Below, piece after piece: positions 59,862 through 64,000 of a stretch of DNA of 64,000 bases; within the stretch, counting starts at the first letter, position 1, and each line of letters starts with the position of its first letter. Source of the DNA: CAZFLM01 sp964519955. Lineage in GTDB: Bacteria; Armatimonadota; Chthonomonadetes; Chthonomonadales; CAJBBX01. The stretch lies in the NCBI GenBank assembly GCA_964519955.1, contig CAZFLM010000003.1, positions 62,001-126,000 on the forward strand, given 5' to 3'. The notes beneath the pieces were generated by a model. It worked only from the letters and a program-made list of their open reading frames with translations, made no database searches and was not told the DNA's origin. Made by a program: the position numbers and the translations under genes.

Positions 59862-62153
59862 CTACTTCCCGCCCCGCGCCTTCGCCAGCTCGCCGTACCA
59901 GCGGCGCAGGTCCGCCGGGGTGAAGGGCGGCGTGCCGAGCAGGTAGTGGTTCCGGCCGCGGCCCAGGTCGCTCTCCCACTCGATCAGGAAGAAGCGGTGC
60001 GTGTTCGACAGGTGCTGGAACGAGGCCAGCCCGCTCACCGCGTCGGCGCGCGCGCAGCCCGAGCCCTGTGCCACGACCTCGGCGCTGTCCACGTCGCGCA
60101 CGGTGAACGCGACCGTGTGCGCGTCGCGCGTATCGTTGCAGACCACCAACTCCTGCCGCCAGGCGTCCGGCTCGCGCAGCATCAGGCACACGGGCTGCTG
60201 CGACGCCTTGATGTGCTCGAACGCCATCTTCTCGTTGTAGTAGCAGTCGATCACCGCGTCCGAGATCTGCGGCCACCCGTCGATCAAGTTCCACCAGATC
60301 ATGCCCGTGCGGCGCCACTTGCCCATGCGGAACAGCTCGATGAAGTACTTGAACGCCTCCGCCTGCACCACCTGGCTCTGCCACGCGAAGTCGTCCAGGT
60401 TGTCCGGCAGGTCGCCGAAGAGCGCGCGCACCTGGTTGCACACGAGGTTCACGCGGTAGTCGAACAGGTCGACGCCCGGCACCGGCGAGGTGCTGTGCAG
60501 GATCCACTCCTCGTTGAACGGCGGCCACAGCTTGTCGGGCGAGATGAACTTCCTCATCGACTCCGGCCAGGGGCAGCCGTGGTAGCCGATCTCGCTGGCG
60601 AAGCGGCAGACCGACTCCGCGTAGAAGTGGCTCTTGTAGTGATCGCGCGGCCCCCAGAGGTGCGACTCCGATGCGTTACGCTTCCCGTTGCGGTACAGGT
60701 CGCTGTCGATGTACGGCGACGACGGCAGGTACGGCCGGAACGGGTCCTCGTTGGCCAGCGCGGCGGGGATCACCTGGCGGGTAATGCGGTTCAGGTTCGG
60801 GTCGCCGTTCACGCCGCGGAAGTGCTCGAAGGCGTCGTCGCACTCGTTGTCGCCGGCCCACAGCGCCAGGCACGGGTGCTGCCGCAGGCGGCGCGCCACG
60901 CGCTTCACCTCTTCCGCAATACGCGCCGCGAACACGTCGTCCTGCGGATACAGCGCGCAGGCCATCGCGAAGTCCTGCCAGATGAGGATGCCCTTCTCGT
61001 CGCAGATGTCGTAGAACAGGTCGTCCTCGTAGACGTTGCCGCCCCAGCAGCGCAGCATGTTGCAGCCGCACTCCTCGGCCAGGTCCAGCATGCGCGGAAT
61101 GCGCTCGCGGTCGCGCGAGTGGAACGCGTCGGCCGGCACCCAGTTGCTGCCCATCACGTAGAGGCGCTCGCCGTTCACCTCGAAGCAGAACTCGCCCGGC
61201 ACCAGCGGGTCGTGCGAGGCGTCGCGCCTCAGGGCGATGGTGCGGATGCCGTGCCGCAGCGTGCGGGTGTCGATGACGGAGCCGTTCTTCAGCAGCCGCA
61301 CCTCTACGTCGTAGATCGCCTGCTCCCCGCGCCCGCGCGGCCACCAGAGCCGGGGCGCGTGCACGCCGATGCCGAGGCGGCCGACCTCGAACAGGGCGGT
61401 CTTCCGCGCCGAGAAGGTCGACTCGCCGCAGCGCCCCTCGACCTCGATCTCGTACTTGTCGCCCACCTTCTCGTTCAGCCGCGCCTCGTAGTAGAGCAGC
61501 ATCCAGGCGTCGCTCGCCGAAGCGCTCTTCGTGGCGAGGTAGAGCGTGTCGAGGCGCTCGCGCGGTTCGTAGACCAGCTTGGCGGGCCGCCAGATGCCGC
61601 CCGACAACACCCGCGGCATGATGTCCCAGCCGTACATGTGCGGCGCCTTGCGCACGTGCAGCGACTCGTAGTTGGCGTCCATCGCGCCGATGCCCGCGCC
61701 GTAGGGGTACTGCTTCGCGACCTCGACCGCGGGGCGGATGTGGATGACCAGCTCGTTGTCCGCGCCGAGCGTGTCCTCGACCGGGAACTTCCAGTCGACG
61801 AGCATGTTGCCGGCGATCGCCACGAGCTGCCCGTTCAGGTAGATGTCCGCGAAGCAGTCCAGCCCCTCGAAGACGAGGAACGGCTCGGCCCCGTCGGCCG
61901 CGGGCGCTGTGAACTCGCGCGAGAACCAGAGGTGCGTGTGCTCCCAGTCGCGCAGCTTCGCGGTGTTCATGCCGAAGAAGGGGTCGTCGATGACGCCCGC
62001 TGCCTGCAGGTCCAGCTCGAAGTTGCCGGGCACCGTCGCCGGCACGGTCGGTAGGCCCGACGCCCGCAGCTCCGCGATGGTGGTCATCGGCACTTCGGGC
62101 GCGCCGCCGTATGTCAGCGACCACTGGCCGCAGAGATCAACACTCGTCGTCAT
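59862..62153 (-). CDS. GH2 beta-mannosidase-like enzyme, without signal peptide
   Basis: 763 aa, a little shorter than typical 800-850-aa beta-mannosidases. GH2 order: sugar-binding sandwich (FELDLQAAGVIDDPFFGMN, LWFSREF, GLDCFADIYLNG), immunoglobulin-like domain, then TIM barrel from about 330 (NMLRCWGGNVYEDDLFYDICDEKGILIWQDF). Acid/base E437 in AGDNECDD and nucleophile E521 in FASEIGYHG. No export signal, so it probably acts on short beta-mannosides imported into the cytoplasm. It begins 61 bp after the alpha/beta hydrolase gene in the same minus-strand unit. Confidence 0.9.
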   Translation of the reverse strand: MTTSVDLCGQWSLTYGGAPEVPMTTIAELRASGLPTVPATVPGNFELDLQAAGVIDDPFFGMNTAKLRDWEHTHLWFSREFTAPAADGAEPFLVFEGLDCFADIYLNGQLVAIAGNMLVDWKFPVEDTLGADNELVIHIRPAVEVAKQYPYGAGIGAMDANYESLHVRKAPHMYGWDIMPRVLSGGIWRPAKLVYEPRERLDTLYLATKSASASDAWMLLYYEARLNEKVGDKYEIEVEGRCGESTFSARKTALFEVGRLGIGVHAPRLWWPRGRGEQAIYDVEVRLLKNGSVIDTRTLRHGIRTIALRRDASHDPLVPGEFCFEVNGERLYVMGSNWVPADAFHSRDRERIPRMLDLAEECGCNMLRCWGGNVYEDDLFYDICDEKGILIWQDFAMACALYPQDDVFAARIAEEVKRVARRLRQHPCLALWAGDNECDDAFEHFRGVNGDPNLNRITRQVIPAALANEDPFRPYLPSSPYIDSDLYRNGKRNASESHLWGPRDHYKSHFYAESVCRFASEIGYHGCPWPESMRKFISPDKLWPPFNEEWILHSTSPVPGVDLFDYRVNLVCNQVRALFGDLPDNLDDFAWQSQVVQAEAFKYFIELFRMGKWRRTGMIWWNLIDGWPQISDAVIDCYYNEKMAFEHIKASQQPVCLMLREPDAWRQELVVCNDTRDAHTVAFTVRDVDSAEVVAQGSGCARADAVSGLASFQHLSNTHRFFLIEWESDLGRGRNHYLLGTPPFTPADLRRWYGELAKARGGK

Positions 62154-62214
62154 TCCTTGGCAACCCCTTCCTATGTGTTTCCGCCGGAATCAGCATCGCG
62201 CATCGCGGGCCAAC

Positions 62215-63105
62215 CTACTTCGCCAGGTACTTCTCGAACCACGCCACGAGCAGCGGGATGTCCGCCGGCATCTCGGACCAGCCGTGCCCCTTGCCTGGAC
62301 GCACCACCAACTGGTTCGGCACCTTCAGCTCGGACAGCTTCGCGATCATGCTTTGCGACTGCTGGATCGGAACCAGCGTGTCGGCGTCACCGTGTATGAT
62401 CAGCGTCGGCGGCATCTTGGCCAGGTCGCCGTAGATCGGCGACAACTCCTTCGCCAGCGTCGCTCGATCCGCCGCCGAGGCCCCCTCGGTGATACCGAAC
62501 GCTGGCCAGAATGGCTTGAGGACCGCGATCTCCATCGCGTTCGCCCCGTCCTTGCCGTAGTTCAGGAAGTCCGTCGGCGGGAAGAAGCACGCGATGGCCT
62601 GGACGCGGCTCGACGCGCGATCGACGGGCTCCTTCGCATCAGCCGGCCCGTCGCAGCCGTATGCGCCCATCATCAACGAGAGATGACCGCCCGCGCTGCC
62701 GCCGCAGATGCCGATGCGGTTCGGGTCGACGCCCCAGGTCGCCGCGTTGGTGCGGATGAAGCGGATGGCCCGGTGGATGTCCTGCATGATCTCGGGCAGC
62801 GTGAACTTCGGCTGGCTGCCGTGGACCACCTCGAAGACCGTGATGCCCTTGGCGGTGAACGGCTTGGCGAAGTCCGCGTTGATGTTGTTGTGGTTGGAGA
62901 CCCAGCCCCCGCTGACCATGAATGCCACGCCCATGCCGTTGGGCTTGGCGGGCTTGAACACGTCCATCGTGAGCGCCACGCCGACCTTGTGGCAGTAGAT
63001 GACGTCCTGGATCCGCGTTTGGCCGGCGTCTTGGGCCCGGAGCGGGAGCGAGAGAACCAGCGCACAGAGCGCGGCGAACGCCGAGAGGAACCGCCTTCGT
63101 GTCAT
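62215..63105 (-). CDS. Secreted alpha/beta hydrolase (carbohydrate-esterase-like)
   Basis: 296 aa from the ATG at 63105, which follows AAGGAG; the frame extends further up but is not coding. The leader TRRRFLSAFAALCALVLSLPLRAQ has a Tat-like RRRF and a hydrophobic core. Alpha/beta hydrolase landmarks: GGWVSNHNN oxyanion loop, nucleophile S137 in GGSAGGHL, Asp in HGDADTLVP and His in GKGHGWSE. Fits esterases of the BD-FAE/acetyl-xylan-esterase-like group. First gene of the likely operon esterase -> GH2 -> HEAT -> sialate esterase. Confidence 0.86.
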   Translation of the reverse strand: MTRRRFLSAFAALCALVLSLPLRAQDAGQTRIQDVIYCHKVGVALTMDVFKPAKPNGMGVAFMVSGGWVSNHNNINADFAKPFTAKGITVFEVVHGSQPKFTLPEIMQDIHRAIRFIRTNAATWGVDPNRIGICGGSAGGHLSLMMGAYGCDGPADAKEPVDRASSRVQAIACFFPPTDFLNYGKDGANAMEIAVLKPFWPAFGITEGASAADRATLAKELSPIYGDLAKMPPTLIIHGDADTLVPIQQSQSMIAKLSELKVPNQLVVRPGKGHGWSEMPADIPLLVAWFEKYLAK

Positions 63106-63285
63106 GGGTGACTCCTTGTGGAGCGGGATGGCGTGCGAGATGGCAGGTACCCGTGGCGGTTCGACGCGGGGGGCGGCGTGTCCTGCACCTGCCGGCCATC
63201 GGTCGCGCCCGGACATGCCGGGGAGACGGCCCATGGGGTACGTTAGGCACGGCGCGCGTCCATCCCGCCAAGCGGAGGGGTCCGA

Positions 63286-64000
63286 GTGAGAGCCATGTGG
63301 GTATGCCTGATCGCAGTGGGGTGCGCAGCGTGCAGTGCCGGAGCATCCGAAGCGCCTGCGCGCCAGGTGGTGCTGCACGTCGGGCCGGGGGGACGCGACA
63401 CGTGGTCGGGCGCGCTGCCGGCGGCGAACCGCGCCCGGACCGATGGCCCGCTCGCAACTCTCGCCGGGGCACGCGACCGCCTGCGCCGACTACGGGCAGC
63501 GCGCAAGACGCCCGTCTCGGTGCGCGTCGTGCTCCACGGCGGCACGTACCGCTTGGCCGAGCCGCTCACCCTTCAACCGCGCGACTCGGGGAGCCCGGGT
63601 GCGCCCGTGGTGTTCGAGGCGGCCCCTGGCGCGTCTCCCGTCGTGAGCGGCGGGCGGGAGATCACCGAGTGGCTCGAGGCCGGAGGCGGGTGGGTCGCGC
63701 GCGTGCCGGCTCTCGCCGGGAGGCCGTGGCTCTTCCGCCAACTCTTCGTCGACGGGCGGCGGCGGCAGCGCGCTCGATCGCCGAACGCCGGCTTCTTCAC
63801 GGTCGATGGCCCCGTCGACAACGTGTGGCGCTGGGGGCCGAATGGCGCGAAGGAGGACCTGAAGCCCTCCGCGTTCCGCTACCGCGCCGCGGACATCGAC
63901 CCACGCTGGGCCGCCCGGGGCGACGTGGAGGTGGTGGCGCTGCAGGTGTGGGCCGAAAGCCGCATGCGCATCGCCTCGGTAAACCCGGCCGCACGCCGCG
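63286..64000 (+). CDS. Secreted beta-helix protein, 3' end cut by window
   Basis: 238 visible residues from a GTG at 63286, which follows GGAGGGG by 5 nt; an in-frame ATG 9 bp later is too far from that site. Signal peptide WVCLIAVGCAACSAGA, maybe with a lipobox-like Cys. The mature start VVLHVGPGGRDTWSGALPAANRARTDGPLATLAGARDRL and VVLHGGTYRLAEPLTLQPRDSG match the N-terminus of the beta-helix protein encoded at 44571. Divergent from the alpha/beta hydrolase operon. Confidence 0.8.
   Translation, partial: MRAMWVCLIAVGCAACSAGASEAPARQVVLHVGPGGRDTWSGALPAANRARTDGPLATLAGARDRLRRLRAARKTPVSVRVVLHGGTYRLAEPLTLQPRDSGSPGAPVVFEAAPGASPVVSGGREITEWLEAGGGWVARVPALAGRPWLFRQLFVDGRRRQRARSPNAGFFTVDGPVDNVWRWGPNGAKEDLKPSAFRYRAADIDPRWAARGDVEVVALQVWAESRMRIASVNPAARR

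Overview
This is a GC-rich (roughly two-thirds G+C) bacterial chromosomal segment. It carries 44 protein genes that I can support, two of them cut by the window edges, plus two small pseudogene fragments. I found no rRNA, tRNA, CRISPR array or intact insertion sequence. The gene set points to a heterotrophic polysaccharide degrader of the Armatimonadota or PVC/Hydrogenedentes type: many secreted glycoside-hydrolase-like proteins, uroporphyrinogen-decarboxylase-family methyltransferase-like proteins, a hydrazine-synthase-alpha-like dihaem protein and an exotic sigma-factor fusion. That placement is inference from gene content only.

Layout. Positions 1-8272 (minus strand) hold a glycan/central-metabolism set: a GH42-like secreted enzyme, then SDR oxidoreductase -> agarase-like hydrolase -> fused alpha/beta 2-oxoacid dehydrogenase E1. 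Divergent from this, 8452-11843 holds a single protein that joins an ECF sigma factor, two type II secretion F-like domains and HEAT repeats, followed by serS. Positions 12137-13314 hold a small orphan and a VapBC-type toxin-antitoxin pair. Positions 13414-15792 hold two URO-D-family genes separated by a small repeat insertion. Positions 15949-21653 hold an OmpR/EnvZ-type two-component system, a GT2 glycosyltransferase and a polytopic GT-C-like transferase. Positions 21942-22849 hold a small membrane DUF4405 protein with a cysteine-rich partner. Positions 23038-30298 hold a glutaminase-A-like protein, a TIM-barrel isomerase and a 1371-aa multi-PAS/GAF hybrid kinase.

Positions 30628-64000 form a glycan-utilisation island: tandem 701-aa clan-A-like hydrolases, a CBM9-like protein, a GH36 alpha-galactosidase with an NPCBM domain, beta-helix proteins, a UxaC-like isomerase, a sialate O-acetylesterase, a GH2 beta-mannosidase and an alpha/beta hydrolase. 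Mixed among them are a nitrilase, a YCII-like protein, a DinB protein, a PARG-like macrodomain protein, and a large dihaem + FGE-sulfatase-domain protein. I see no SusC/D, ABC or MFS transporter inside the island.

Intergenic DNA is unusually structured. Several families of hairpin-forming short repeats sit directly at or just after stop codons. Some supply the stop codon itself. One is bracketed by a 21-bp direct duplication, and one family occurs in opposite orientations 7 kb apart. The most unusual coding features are the sigma/T2SF/HEAT fusion (8452-10515), the dihaem/FGE fusion (46981-51072), the pair of hydrolases whose 3' halves look gene-converted (32137-36741), and a duplicated divergent promoter that brackets an orphan gene (about 37.3-38.6 kb).
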